From Paenibacillus nanensis (GTDB lineage: Bacteria; Bacillota; Bacilli; Paenibacillales; Paenibacillaceae): 64,000 nt of DNA. How positions within the stretch are numbered: the first letter of the stretch is position 1; every line of letters begins with the position of its first letter. The position numbers were made by a program, and so were the translations under genes. The notes under the pieces were generated by a model. That model saw only the letters and a program-made list of their open reading frames with translations. It was not told where the DNA came from and did not search any database. Positions 35,694 through 43,617 of this stretch are shown here, piece after piece. The DNA is taken from positions 124,001-188,000 of the forward strand of contig NZ_QXQA01000012.1 of NCBI RefSeq assembly GCF_003583765.1. Direction: 5' to 3'.

Positions 35694-36683
35694 ATGCTGA
35701 GCAAGGATATCGGAATTGATCTTGGGACAGCCAATGTCTCTATTCACGTGAGAGGTAGAGGCGTTGTGCTTGACGAACCTTCTGTTGTCGCTATTGAAAG
35801 CGATACAAAGAAGGTGCTCGCGGTCGGCGAGGACGCGCACCGGATGGTTGGCCGGACGCCAGGCAACATCGTGGCGATCAGACCGCTTCGGGACGGCGTC
35901 ATCGCCGATTTCGAGATCACGGAAATTATGTTGAAAGCGTTCATTGACCGCGTGGACGGCCGCAAGTGGTTCAGCCGTCCGCGCATCCTCATCTGCGCCC
36001 CGACGAATATTACTTCGGTTGAGCAGAAGGCGATTCGCGAGGCTGCCGAGCGCAGCGGAGCGAAGGAGGTTTATCTCGAAGAAGAGCCGAAGGCTGCCGC
36101 GATCGGCGCGGGTATGGATATTTTCCAGCCAAGCGGCAACATGGTTGTAGACATCGGCGGCGGTACGACCGATGTAGCCGTGCTCTCGATGGGGGACGTC
36201 GTCACGTCTTCCTCCATTAAAGTGGCCGGAAACAAGTTCGATGACGCGATCATGAAGTATATCAAAAATAAGTACAAGCTGCTCATCGGCGAACGGACAA
36301 GCGAAGATATCAAAATAAAGATCGGAACGGTATACGAGGACGGCCGCCAGGAAGAGATCGATATTCGCGGGCGCGACATGGTTACCGGGCTTCCGCTTAC
36401 GGTCACGATTCGATCGAACGAAGTGCGGGAAGCGCTATGGGATCCGGTCATGTCCATCGTGGCCGCAGCGAAATATGTGCTCGAGCAGACGCCTCCGGAG
36501 CTGTCGGCTGACATTATTGACCGCGGCGTTATTTTGACCGGCGGCGGCGCGCTGCTGGGCGGACTTGACGCCTTGCTGGCGGACGAGCTTAAAGTGCCGG
36601 TGCTGGTCGCGGAGGATCCGATGCACTGCGTCGTCAAAGGGACCGGTATTCTGCTTGACCACCTCGACAAGCTTAAAAAGTAA
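35694..36683 (+). CDS. mbl: MreB-like actin homologue Mbl
   Basis: Mbl is a bacterial actin that forms membrane-bound filaments and guides sidewall synthesis. The 329-residue protein has the phosphate-1 loop DIGIDLGTANVSIHV, the phosphate-2 region VVDIGGGTTDVAVLS and the adenosine loop ILTGGGALLGGLD. The ATG at 35694 was chosen because the protein then starts MLSKDIGIDLG as in the family, with GGGGG upstream; an in-frame TTG at 35676 overlaps that site. Its position between spoIIID and flhO-flhP is that of mbl in Bacillus subtilis. Confidence 0.94.
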   Translation: MLSKDIGIDLGTANVSIHVRGRGVVLDEPSVVAIESDTKKVLAVGEDAHRMVGRTPGNIVAIRPLRDGVIADFEITEIMLKAFIDRVDGRKWFSRPRILICAPTNITSVEQKAIREAAERSGAKEVYLEEEPKAAAIGAGMDIFQPSGNMVVDIGGGTTDVAVLSMGDVVTSSSIKVAGNKFDDAIMKYIKNKYKLLIGERTSEDIKIKIGTVYEDGRQEEIDIRGRDMVTGLPLTVTIRSNEVREALWDPVMSIVAAAKYVLEQTPPELSADIIDRGVILTGGGALLGGLDALLADELKVPVLVAEDPMHCVVKGTGILLDHLDKLKK

Positions 36684-36870
36684 CGGCGGCGGACAAGCCT
36701 AAGCTTTCGCGGGTAGGGCGCCAAAAGGGGGGCGCGCCGAGGCGGAACTTAAGTCTTAGGTCGCACGTTTGTGCTATTCAGACATCATGGCAAACAACCG
36801 ATAAAAAAGAGAGACAGCACGAACGAAGCGGCGATGAATGCTTTCGATGCTAGTTTGCGCCGCAGACAAG

Positions 36871-36966
36871 AAGCATATGCTTCGCGAACGTTATGCGCAA
36901 GCTTACGAAACAAGTTTGCTTCACAAACAAGCGTATGCTTATGAAGCAAGTTTGCTTCGCAAACTT
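36871..36966. repeat. Cluster of short inverted repeats before flhO
   Basis: AAGCATATGCTT (36871-36882), AAGTTTGCTTCACAAAC (36912-36928) and AAGTTTGC-loop-GCAAACTT (36948-36955 and 36959-36966, loop TTC) are variants of one motif repeated within 100 bp. The last one ends 3 nt before the AGGAGG site of flhO, so it may form a hairpin in the leader. The rest of the 299-bp gap after mbl shows no gene. Confidence 0.7.
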
Positions 36967-36982
36967 TGAGGAGGACGAATTC

Positions 36983-37846
36983 ATGCTAAGAGGGCTTTAT
37001 ACTGCAGCGTCGGGCATGATTGCCCAGCAGCGCAGGCACGATACCGTTACGAATAACATTTCCAATATCAATACGCCGGGTTATAAACAGACAAACGCGG
37101 TTACGCGCTCTTTCCCTGAAATGCTTCTATCGATGACGGGAGTCGAAGGCGCCAAACATACACAAATCGGCCGCTGGACAAGCGGGGTCATGGCGGAGGA
37201 AGCATTGTCTATTCATTTGCAAGGCGACCTGATGCAGACGAATCAGGCTTCTGACTTTGCGTTGATCTCCAACATTGAGGTTGAAGGCCTAGCTTTTGAT
37301 GAGTCGGGCAAAGCAATCTCGGACGATGGCGAGGTCGTATTCCAGCCGCAAGCTTTCTTTACCGTGCAGGACGCTAACGGCGAAGTCCGTTATACGCGCG
37401 GCGGCAAATTTACGGTAAACGGCGATGGCTTCCTGTTGACCAGCGATGGCTCGAACGTGCTTGGCACGGACGGGGCGCCGATTCAACTGCCCGTCGGCAT
37501 CGGCCTCGACACGCTTAAGTTGACGGATGATCAACGTTTCGTTGACAGCGAAGGGCAGGAGATCGGGGCTCAGCTGCTTATCACTCGCATCGATAATCCG
37601 AATGAGCTTGTTCGGGAGGGCAACGGTAACTTCCGATTCGTAGATGGCGAAGGCGAAGCCCGTCCGATTGAGGCCGGGGAACGAATTGAAGTAAGGCAGG
37701 GCTACGTGGAACGCTCCAACGTCGATTCCGCTCAGGCGGCGGTAGATCTTATGTCGGCTCTGCGGGCTTATGAAGCGAATCAGAAGGTCATACAGTTTTA
37801 TGATCAAAGCTTGCAGAAAGCTGCAAACGACATTGGCCGCATTTAA
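36983..37846 (+). CDS. flhO: Flagellar hook-basal body protein FlhO (FlgF/FlgG family)
   Basis: This 287-residue protein belongs to the rod/hook family and is part of the flagellar rod. The N-terminal rod motif MLRGLYTAASGMIAQQRR and NNISNINTPGYK are present, and the C-terminal family segment is QGYVERSNVDSAQAAVDLMS followed by RAYEANQKVIQ. The ATG at 36983 follows GAGGAGGA; an open extension upstream runs through the inverted repeats and is not protein-like. It forms a pair with flhP just downstream, after mbl, as in Bacillus. Confidence 0.94.
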   Translation: MLRGLYTAASGMIAQQRRHDTVTNNISNINTPGYKQTNAVTRSFPEMLLSMTGVEGAKHTQIGRWTSGVMAEEALSIHLQGDLMQTNQASDFALISNIEVEGLAFDESGKAISDDGEVVFQPQAFFTVQDANGEVRYTRGGKFTVNGDGFLLTSDGSNVLGTDGAPIQLPVGIGLDTLKLTDDQRFVDSEGQEIGAQLLITRIDNPNELVREGNGNFRFVDGEGEARPIEAGERIEVRQGYVERSNVDSAQAAVDLMSALRAYEANQKVIQFYDQSLQKAANDIGRI

Positions 37847-37897
37847 CGAATGTTAGCTAGGAATTAGGCGTATCAGTAAAGGAGAGGGTTCTGCGGC

Positions 37898-38737
37898 ATG
37901 AACGCATCTATGATTAACGCGATGGTCTCGATGAACGCGCTCCAGCAGAAGCTGGACCTGATCTCGGACAATATCGCGAATGTGAATACAGTAGGCTATA
38001 AGAAAAAAGAAGCGACCTTCGAAGACCTGCTTAACAACGTGAAAAGGCAGCCCGAAGCGTTCAATTTACCCGGCAGACTTTCGCCGCTCAACTTCAACCA
38101 GGGCTGGGGCGCTCGGATGACGATGGTTCAGCCGAACTTGGCCCAAGGACCTATGAAGGCGACGGATCTGGCGACGGACTTGGCGATTGAAGGCAATGCC
38201 TTGTTCGAAGTGGTGGTGGACGATGCGGGCACCCGGGCCTATACGCGCAACGGGTCGTTTCAGTTGACGCTTAACGCAAACGGTGATACGATTTTGGCAA
38301 CGGATGAAGGCTACCCTGTTGTCGCGAACGTGCCGGATGCGGACGGCAACATCGTGGAAGGCAACCTTGTCATCCCGGAAGGCTACACCCTCCGCGTGAA
38401 TGCTGACGGCACTGTGCAGGGCATCTCGTCGGACGGAACAATTAACCTAGGGAGCATCAAGCTGCTTCAGGCTTCGCGGCCGGCAGGCTTGACAGCTGTG
38501 GCGGATAATCTGTTCACGATAGCGGAAGGCATTAATGTAGACGACGTTGTGCAGCAGATCGTTCCTAGCTTGGATAATCGGATCGCTTTGCGCCAAGGCT
38601 ATTTGGAGCAGTCCAATGTTGAGCTGACCGATGAAATGACCGAGCTGATCAGCGTGCAGCGCGCGTATCAGCTGGCTGCTAGAGCATTGTCGTCCAGTGA
38701 CACGATGCTGGGTCTTGCGAACACGATGCGCTCATAG
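37898..38737 (+). CDS. flhP: Flagellar hook-basal body protein FlhP (FlgG family)
   Basis: The second rod protein, 279 residues. The N-terminal family motif is SMNALQQKLDLISDNIANVN followed by TVGYKKKEA, and the C-terminal part has QGYLEQSNVELTDEM and RAYQLAARALSSSD. It should assemble with FlhO in the distal rod. The start ATG follows AAAGGAGAGG at a somewhat long distance. It is followed by the small membrane protein gene after 22 nt. Confidence 0.94.
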   Translation: MNASMINAMVSMNALQQKLDLISDNIANVNTVGYKKKEATFEDLLNNVKRQPEAFNLPGRLSPLNFNQGWGARMTMVQPNLAQGPMKATDLATDLAIEGNALFEVVVDDAGTRAYTRNGSFQLTLNANGDTILATDEGYPVVANVPDADGNIVEGNLVIPEGYTLRVNADGTVQGISSDGTINLGSIKLLQASRPAGLTAVADNLFTIAEGINVDDVVQQIVPSLDNRIALRQGYLEQSNVELTDEMTELISVQRAYQLAARALSSSDTMLGLANTMRS

Positions 38738-38759
38738 GTATAGAATGTAGGTGATAGGT

Positions 38760-39185
38760 ATGGCTGACGATCGAATCGGCTCGGGCCGTAATGATTATGA
38801 GGGCGGACCTCAGAGAAGAAGTTATACAGAGGACGTACCAACCAGCAACGGCTCTATAAGCGAACAGTATTCCCGTTCGCAAAGGCTAGGCGGAAGCGCC
38901 CGGCCGTCGGTAACGAGAGTGGTTGACCTAAGCAAGAAGGATTCGGAACGGAAAGCCGTCTCTGAAGAGCATGACGATGAGGAAGAGGACGACAACCGTC
39001 TACCGAGATGGGCAAGAGTAACATTATGGCTGCTTCGTAAGAGCATTGTACCTATTATAATGGTAGTTATGCTGATTATTGGTTTGTACGGCGGATACGT
39101 CTACCTGGGCGATGGCCCAAAAGGCGATGTATTCAAATGGGAAACCTGGCGGCATCTTTATGACCTTATATTTGCGGAATCTTAA
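38760..39185 (+). CDS. EpuA-family small membrane protein
   Basis: This 141-residue protein has a long charged, disordered N-terminal part, an acidic stretch (EEHDDEEEDD) and one membrane helix near residues 95-115 (SIVPIIMVVMLIIGLYGGYV), then a short conserved tail with KWETWRHLYDLIF. This is the EpuA layout, often labelled DNA-directed RNA polymerase subunit beta in databases although it is not a polymerase subunit. The role is not established. The ATG at 38760 follows AGGTGAT. A terminator follows. Confidence 0.8.
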   Translation: MADDRIGSGRNDYEGGPQRRSYTEDVPTSNGSISEQYSRSQRLGGSARPSVTRVVDLSKKDSERKAVSEEHDDEEEDDNRLPRWARVTLWLLRKSIVPIIMVVMLIIGLYGGYVYLGDGPKGDVFKWETWRHLYDLIFAES

Positions 39186-39197
39186 TAGGATCGTAAG

Positions 39198-39222
39198 ACC
39201 GTCCCGAGAGGGGCGGTTTTTT
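39198..39222 (+). terminator. Terminator after the EpuA-family gene
   Basis: ACCGTCCC (39198-39205) pairs with GGGGCGGT (39210-39217), loop GAGA, followed by six T residues. Array 4 begins about 25 bp later. Confidence 0.9.
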
Positions 39223-39249
39223 GTTTGGGGTTGAGCAGTCGCACGCGGT

Positions 39250-40012
39250 CTGCAATGGTGCTTTTGGCCGTTGGAGTGTCCGGAAGTTGATCAGAGTGAG
39301 CTGCAATGGTGTTTTTGACCGTTAGAGTGCAGGGAGTAGGCGTGTAGTGAGCTGTAATGGTGTTTTTCGCCGTTGGAGTGCAGGGAATAGGCGTGTTGTG
39401 AGCTGTAAAGGTGTTTTTAGCCGTTGGAGAGCATGGAGTAGGCGCAGAGCGGTCTGTAAAGGTGGTTTGGGACGTTGGAGTGCAGGGGATAGGCGTGTAG
39501 TGAGCTGTAATGGTGTTTTTCGCCATTGGAGAGCATGGAGTAGGCGCATAACGGTCTGTAATGGTGTTTTTGACCATTGGAGAGAAGGGAATAGGCGTGT
39601 AGTGAGCTGTAATGGTGGTTTTGAGCGTTAGAGTGCAGGGGATAGGCGTGTAGTGAGCTATAGTGGTGTTTTTGGCCATTGGAGAGCATGGAGTAGGCGC
39701 ACAGTGAGCTGTAATGGTGTTTTTTACCGTTGGAGTGCAGGGGATAGGTTGTGTAGCGAGCTGTAAAGGTGTTTTTAGCCGTTGGAGAGCATGGAGTAGG
39801 CGCATTGCGTTCTGTAATGGTGGTTTTGAGCGTTAGAGTGCAGGGAATAGGCGTGTAGTGAGCTGTAAAGGTGTTTTTTGCCGTTGGAGAGCATGGAGTA
39901 GGCGCAGAGCGGTCTGTAGAGGTGTATTTAGCCGTTGGAGCGAACGGAAGAGGTGCAAGCGGTTTGTAAAGGTGTTTTTGTCCGTTAGGGAGAGCGGGGG
40001 AGGCGAAGAGCT
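39250..40012 (+). repeat. Intergenic tandem array 4: 15 units, 51-bp period
   Basis: A core CTGTAA(T/A)GGTGTTTTT recurs at 39250, 39301, 39352, 39403, 39454, 39505, 39556, 39607, 39658, 39709, 39761, 39812, 39863, 39914 and 39964. All steps are 51 bp except one of 52 and one of 50. Two linker classes alternate: GTGCAGGGAATAGGCGTGTA and GAGCATGGAGTAGGCGCA. One unit has about 21 G and 5 C on the plus strand. It fills the gap between convergent genes. The minus strand is open for about 200 codons, but this follows from 51 being a multiple of three. Function unknown. Confidence 0.92.
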
Positions 40013-40017
40013 AGAAA

Positions 40018-40051
40018 CAGCCCCGGCTGACGTTACCGTCGACCGGGGCTG
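40018..40051 (-). terminator. Probable terminator after the MFS transporter
   Basis: CAGCCCCGG (40018-40026) pairs with CCGGGGCTG (40043-40051). On the minus strand the stem is followed by TTTCT, a short T run. Confidence 0.6.
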
Positions 40052-40069
40052 CTGACAGCTGTTTACATG

Positions 40070-41539
40070 TTATTCAGTCGGTTTAGTCGCGCGCTTGATG
40101 AAGAAGGAAAGAATGAGCGCGACGACTGCGAAACCTAGACCGAGCTGGAAGGCGTTTTGGACGCCGGCAGCGAGCGCGTTAGGCGCTTCAGCCGCCATTG
40201 CCGCCGGATCGGTTAAACCTTTATCCGTGAAGTAATTTTTGGATCCGGAAGTCATGATGCTGATGAAGAAGGCAATGCCGAGCGCGCCGGCAACCTGGTT
40301 CACCGTGTTCATAATGGCGGAGCCATGCGGGTAATACTTCGGCGACAGCTGGTTCAGGCCGTTTGTCTGCGCAGGCATCATAATCATCGACATCGCAAGG
40401 CTCATGACGCAGTGCAGCAAAATGATCGTGCCTTTGCTCGTTTCCAGATCAATCTGCGTAAAGAAGTACATTACCACAACCAGAATAGCGGCTCCCGGAA
40501 TAACGAGGGCGCGGGGACCGAGCTTATCGAACAGCTTGCCGGTAATCGGCGACAGGAAGCCGTTCACGATACCGCCAGGCATTAGAACGAGACCGGCTGC
40601 GAACGCCGTCATCAGCATGCCTTGCTGCATCAGAATCGGCAGAAGCATCAGCGTGGAGAACAGAGACATCATGACAATAATGATCAGTATGGTGCTGAAC
40701 GAGAACATCGGAGCTTTAAACGCGCGCAAATCCAGCATAGGCTCCTTCGATGTCAGCTGTCTCCAGACAAAGAGGATCAAGCCGATTACGCCTGCGATAA
40801 CGGATGCATACACCCGCGGTTCGGACCAGCCGCCTTCGCTTTCGCCTAAGCTGCTGAAGCCGAATACGATGCCGCCGAAAGCGATTGTGGAAAGAATGAT
40901 CGCCAAGATATCGACTTTTGGCTTCGTAACCTCGGATACATTTTTCAGGTAGACTGCGGCAAACGCGATGGCAAAAATGGCAAATGGAAGCACCAAGTAG
41001 AACAACCAGCGCCATTCGTGTAAGGTTTCCAAAATCAGACCGGACAGAGTCGGGCCGATCGCCGGTGCGAACATGATGACGAGACCGATACTGCCCATAG
41101 CGGCGCCGCGTTTCTCCGGCGGGTACAGAACAAGGATCGTATTCATCATAACCGGCAGCATAAGACCGGTACCCAGCGCTTGAATGACTCGGCCGATGAG
41201 CAGTGTATAAAATTCAGGAGCAAGCGCGCAGACCAATGTTCCCGCTGCGAACAGCGTCATTGCGCCGAGGAACATTTGCCGAGTTGTAAACCATTGCACG
41301 AGCAAGGCCGACACCGGAATAAGGATACCGACTGTAAGCATATAACTTGTCGATAGCCATTGGATGGTGTTGTAAGAGACGCCCAGCTCGATCACAAGAT
41401 CGGGAAGTGCGATGTTAAGCAGCGTTTCATTTAAAATTGAAAAAAATGCGCCAATAATGAGCGAGATCAGGATCGGCAGACGCTTTACGTCGCCTAGATC
41501 GCGCGGCGCCGCTCCGGCGGCGGCTGCAGAAGTATTCAT
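40070..41539 (-). CDS. DHA2-family MFS multidrug efflux transporter (EmrB/QacA type)
   Basis: This 489-residue inner-membrane transporter should expel drugs using the proton gradient. Fourteen hydrophobic segments and the motif C region (GLVIMFAPAIGPTLSGLI) mark the DHA2 group. The early LNETLLNIALPDL and QWLSTSYML segments, and the GRVIQALGTGLMLPVM helix, are typical of EmrB-like proteins. The start codon overlaps the stop of the TetR gene (ATGA), so repressor and pump form one operon. The substrate is unknown. Confidence 0.94.
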   Translation of the reverse strand: MNTSAAAAGAAPRDLGDVKRLPILISLIIGAFFSILNETLLNIALPDLVIELGVSYNTIQWLSTSYMLTVGILIPVSALLVQWFTTRQMFLGAMTLFAAGTLVCALAPEFYTLLIGRVIQALGTGLMLPVMMNTILVLYPPEKRGAAMGSIGLVIMFAPAIGPTLSGLILETLHEWRWLFYLVLPFAIFAIAFAAVYLKNVSEVTKPKVDILAIILSTIAFGGIVFGFSSLGESEGGWSEPRVYASVIAGVIGLILFVWRQLTSKEPMLDLRAFKAPMFSFSTILIIIVMMSLFSTLMLLPILMQQGMLMTAFAAGLVLMPGGIVNGFLSPITGKLFDKLGPRALVIPGAAILVVVMYFFTQIDLETSKGTIILLHCVMSLAMSMIMMPAQTNGLNQLSPKYYPHGSAIMNTVNQVAGALGIAFFISIMTSGSKNYFTDKGLTDPAAMAAEAPNALAAGVQNAFQLGLGFAVVALILSFFIKRATKPTE

Positions 41540-42180
41540 ATTTTTTTATCCTCCATATCCAACGATGTTTCTTTTTGTTTGTTTTTTTGAGTAATGCCAT
41601 GCAGGAACACGTCTAAAGCGGAACGGTAGAGCGTTAACGCTTCCTGAATCTCCATCTGCCTTACCATTTCGCTCATCCCTCGAAGAAGACTTTCGAGCAC
41701 GAAGCTCACTTGCACCGAGTTGATTCTGGGATCAAACTCGCCGCTTTGAATGCCCGTTTGGATAAGGTCATTAAATAAACGGCGCTGTTCTTCCGTTTTT
41801 TCGGCGATGCGAAGCTTTCCTTCTTCGCTGTTACACCAGGCTTCGACCGTAAATTCACTGGCCGCGCGGCTTAAAGGGTGATGGCAGCCGCGCGTCAAGC
41901 TGGCTTCAATCATTTGCCCGAGCATTTCGCCGACGGTATCGCAGCTCTTCCGCTTTTCTTCCCATAATTTTTTCCATTCCACTTCATGCTGATCCAGAAG
42001 GGCGAGAAACAAGCCTTCCTTGCTTTTGAAATGGTAATAGATGTTCGCCTTGCTGATGCCGGCCTCAGCCGCAATATCCTCTATGGAAGCAGCGTGATAG
42101 CCTCTTTGCGAGAAAATGGCAAAGGCGGTGGCTAACAGACGGGCTTTGGTGATTTCGGTTTGCTTCTGTTTAAAATTCAA
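41536..42180 (-). CDS. TetR-family transcriptional repressor
   Basis: This 214-residue regulator probably represses its own operon with the MFS pump and is released by a drug-like ligand. The N-terminal helix-turn-helix is clear: ASIEDIAAEAGISKANIYYH followed by FKSKEGLFLALLDQ. The TTG at 42180 is taken as start, since AAGGGAG lies 7-8 nt before it. A palindromic operator lies between the -10 box and the start. Confidence 0.93.
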   Translation of the reverse strand: MNFKQKQTEITKARLLATAFAIFSQRGYHAASIEDIAAEAGISKANIYYHFKSKEGLFLALLDQHEVEWKKLWEEKRKSCDTVGEMLGQMIEASLTRGCHHPLSRAASEFTVEAWCNSEEGKLRIAEKTEEQRRLFNDLIQTGIQSGEFDPRINSVQVSFVLESLLRGMSEMVRQMEIQEALTLYRSALDVFLHGITQKNKQKETSLDMEDKKI

Positions 42181-42212
42181 GGGTTCACTCCCTTCTGGAA
42201 AATTTTAACCAT

Positions 42213-42236
42213 ACTGAACGTTCAGTCAGTATTCTA
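42213..42236 (-). promoter_or_regulatory. Promoter and palindromic operator of the TetR-MFS operon
   Basis: ACTGAACGTTCAGT (42213-42226) is a perfect 14-bp palindrome and a likely TetR-family operator. On the minus strand a TAGAAT -10 box (42236-42231) precedes it, so the palindrome would cover the transcription start, which fits self-repression. Confidence 0.65.
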
Positions 42237-42291
42237 ACACGATCCCCATAATGTGCGCAATATCACATTTATAGCCCTTGTCCTGGGTTTG

Positions 42292-42320
42292 TTTTCATTT
42301 TGGAGGAGGTAGTTTATAAT
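42292..42320 (+). promoter_or_regulatory. Promoter of the CDP-alcohol phosphatidyltransferase gene
   Basis: TTTTCA (42292-42297), a 17-bp spacer and a perfect TATAAT (42315-42320). The promoter lies inside the longer open frame that begins at 42300, which argues for the later TTG start at 42372. Confidence 0.5.
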
Positions 42321-42371
42321 AGTTGGGAACCATGGTGGAACATTCCGCAGGACCCGGAGGAGTGTGAACGA

Positions 42372-42920
42372 TTGAATCTGCCTAATTTATTAACCTCTTT
42401 GCGATTTCTATTGATTCCCGTATATATCGGTATATTCGCCAGCGGTCACATGATCCCGGCGTTTCTTGTTGTGGTTGCGGCAGGCGTTACGGACGTGCTC
42501 GACGGTTACATAGCCCGCAGGTTCGGCCAGATCACGGCGACTGGCGAAATGCTGGACCCGCTCGCCGATAAGCTGATGCTGATTACCGTCATCTTATCTC
42601 TCCTGTTTGCCGGTTATATTTCATGGTGGGCCGCGGGGGCGATGTTCCTTCGCGATCTTGGCATGATAGCGGGCGGGCTTTTTGCCCATTTCCGCGGGAA
42701 GAAGAGCGTGCCGGCCAACTGGATGGGCAAGCTTACAACCGTTTTGTTTTACGCCGCGATTATGTTTATTTTCTTCGAAGCTCCGTTTGCGCAGCCGTAC
42801 CTATGGGCTGTTATTGCGTTTTCGTTCGTCACGTCTTTTGTGTATCTATTGTCTTACAAAGCCATAAACGGCAAGATCGAAACGCAGCAAGGACAAATAG
42901 GAGAACAGAAAGAGGCTTGA
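42372..42920 (+). CDS. CDP-alcohol phosphatidyltransferase (PgsA-like)
   Basis: This membrane enzyme joins an alcohol, most likely glycerol 3-phosphate, to CDP-diacylglycerol in phospholipid synthesis. The catalytic signature D-x2-DG-x2-AR-x8-G-x3-D-x3-D is complete, read from DVLDGYIARRFG to GEMLDPLAD, and about five helices are visible. The TTG at 42372 gives 182 residues, starting MNLPNLLTSLRFLLIPVY like the family, with GGAGG at 42356-42360. The longer frame from 42300 overlaps a TATAAT box. The exact alcohol (glycerol phosphate, another phosphatidyl acceptor) is not certain. Confidence 0.88.
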   Translation: MNLPNLLTSLRFLLIPVYIGIFASGHMIPAFLVVVAAGVTDVLDGYIARRFGQITATGEMLDPLADKLMLITVILSLLFAGYISWWAAGAMFLRDLGMIAGGLFAHFRGKKSVPANWMGKLTTVLFYAAIMFIFFEAPFAQPYLWAVIAFSFVTSFVYLLSYKAINGKIETQQGQIGEQKEA

Positions 42921-42955
42921 CCTATGGACGCTTCAGGTCCGTAAGTCAAGCCCCC

Positions 42956-42998
42956 TTATCTTAACCTTCATAAACTGCAGTTTTACGAAGGATAAGTA
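42956..42998. other. Long inverted repeat between CDP-alcohol transferase and fabZ
   Basis: CCTTC, TAAACT and CTTAT on the left pair with AGTTTTA, GAAGG and ATAAG on the right around a CTGCAG centre, giving an interrupted palindrome of about 40 bp. No T run follows. A second stem, CTTGAC/GTCAAG, lies just before it at about 42917-42950. These may act together as a weak terminator. Confidence 0.5.
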
Positions 42999-43119
42999 TA
43001 GTGTCGCTTAGAACACCGAATTTTATACAAAAAAATCGCTTAAGCTGAAAACTGGAAAATTGAACTGGACTTTATGAACAAACGAACACAAAAACTTTGT
43101 TGAAGGGAGCTTCATCACA

Positions 43120-43551
43120 ATGATGGACATTAACCAAATTCAAGAAATTATTCCGCACAGGCCGCCGTTTCTGCTGATAGACCGCATTCTCGAGGTTGAA
43201 CCGGGAGTGCGGGCCGTCGGTCTTAAAAATGTAACGATGAACGAACCGTTTTTTGTCGGACATTTCCCAGGGTACCCGGTTATGCCGGGCGTGCTGATCG
43301 TCGAGGCGCTCGCTCAAGTCGGTTCCGTCGCTATGCTGATGGTGGAAGCCAACCGAGGCAAGCTGGGCTTCTTTGCGGGCATTGACGGCTTCCGTTTCCG
43401 CGATCAGGTGAAGCCGGGCGACACGCTTATTCTAGAGGTGCAGATTACGCGTCTAAAAGGACCGATCGGCAAAGGCCAAGCAACGGCGAAGGTAGGAGAC
43501 AAGGTTGTGGCCGAAGGCGAGCTCATGTTCGCGCTGTCTGACCGGTCGTAA
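43120..43551 (+). CDS. fabZ: 3-hydroxyacyl-ACP dehydratase FabZ
   Basis: FabZ removes water from 3-hydroxyacyl-ACP in the type II fatty acid cycle. The 143-residue hotdog-fold protein has the catalytic His48 in [11 protein letters not shown] and Glu62 in LIVEALAQ, and the early [12 protein letters not shown] segment. The ATG at 43120 follows AAGGGAG. In Bacillus subtilis the fabZ gene also lies near mbl-flhO-flhP, so the order is partly kept. It is followed by pgcA after 66 nt. Confidence 0.96.
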   Translation: MMDINQIQEIIPHRPPFLLIDRILEVEPGVRAVGLKNVTMNEPFFVGHFPGYPVMPGVLIVEALAQVGSVAMLMVEANRGKLGFFAGIDGFRFRDQVKPGDTLILEVQITRLKGPIGKGQATAKVGDKVVAEGELMFALSDRS

Positions 43552-43617
43552 TACCGCATACACATTGTAAGTGTCGATGGCTCTTTCAAAACTCATGAAG
43601 GAAAAGGGGATGTCCCA

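Noticed and set aside
39182-39805. A Thr-rich 207-residue repeat protein on the minus strand of array 4
   Set aside because: No ribosome binding site, a frame kept open only because 51 is a multiple of three, and it ends in the terminator of the EpuA-family gene.
42300-42371. Upstream TTG start of the CDP-alcohol transferase
   Set aside because: It falls inside a promoter (TATAAT at 42315) and on a purine-rich stretch, and the extra residues do not match the family.
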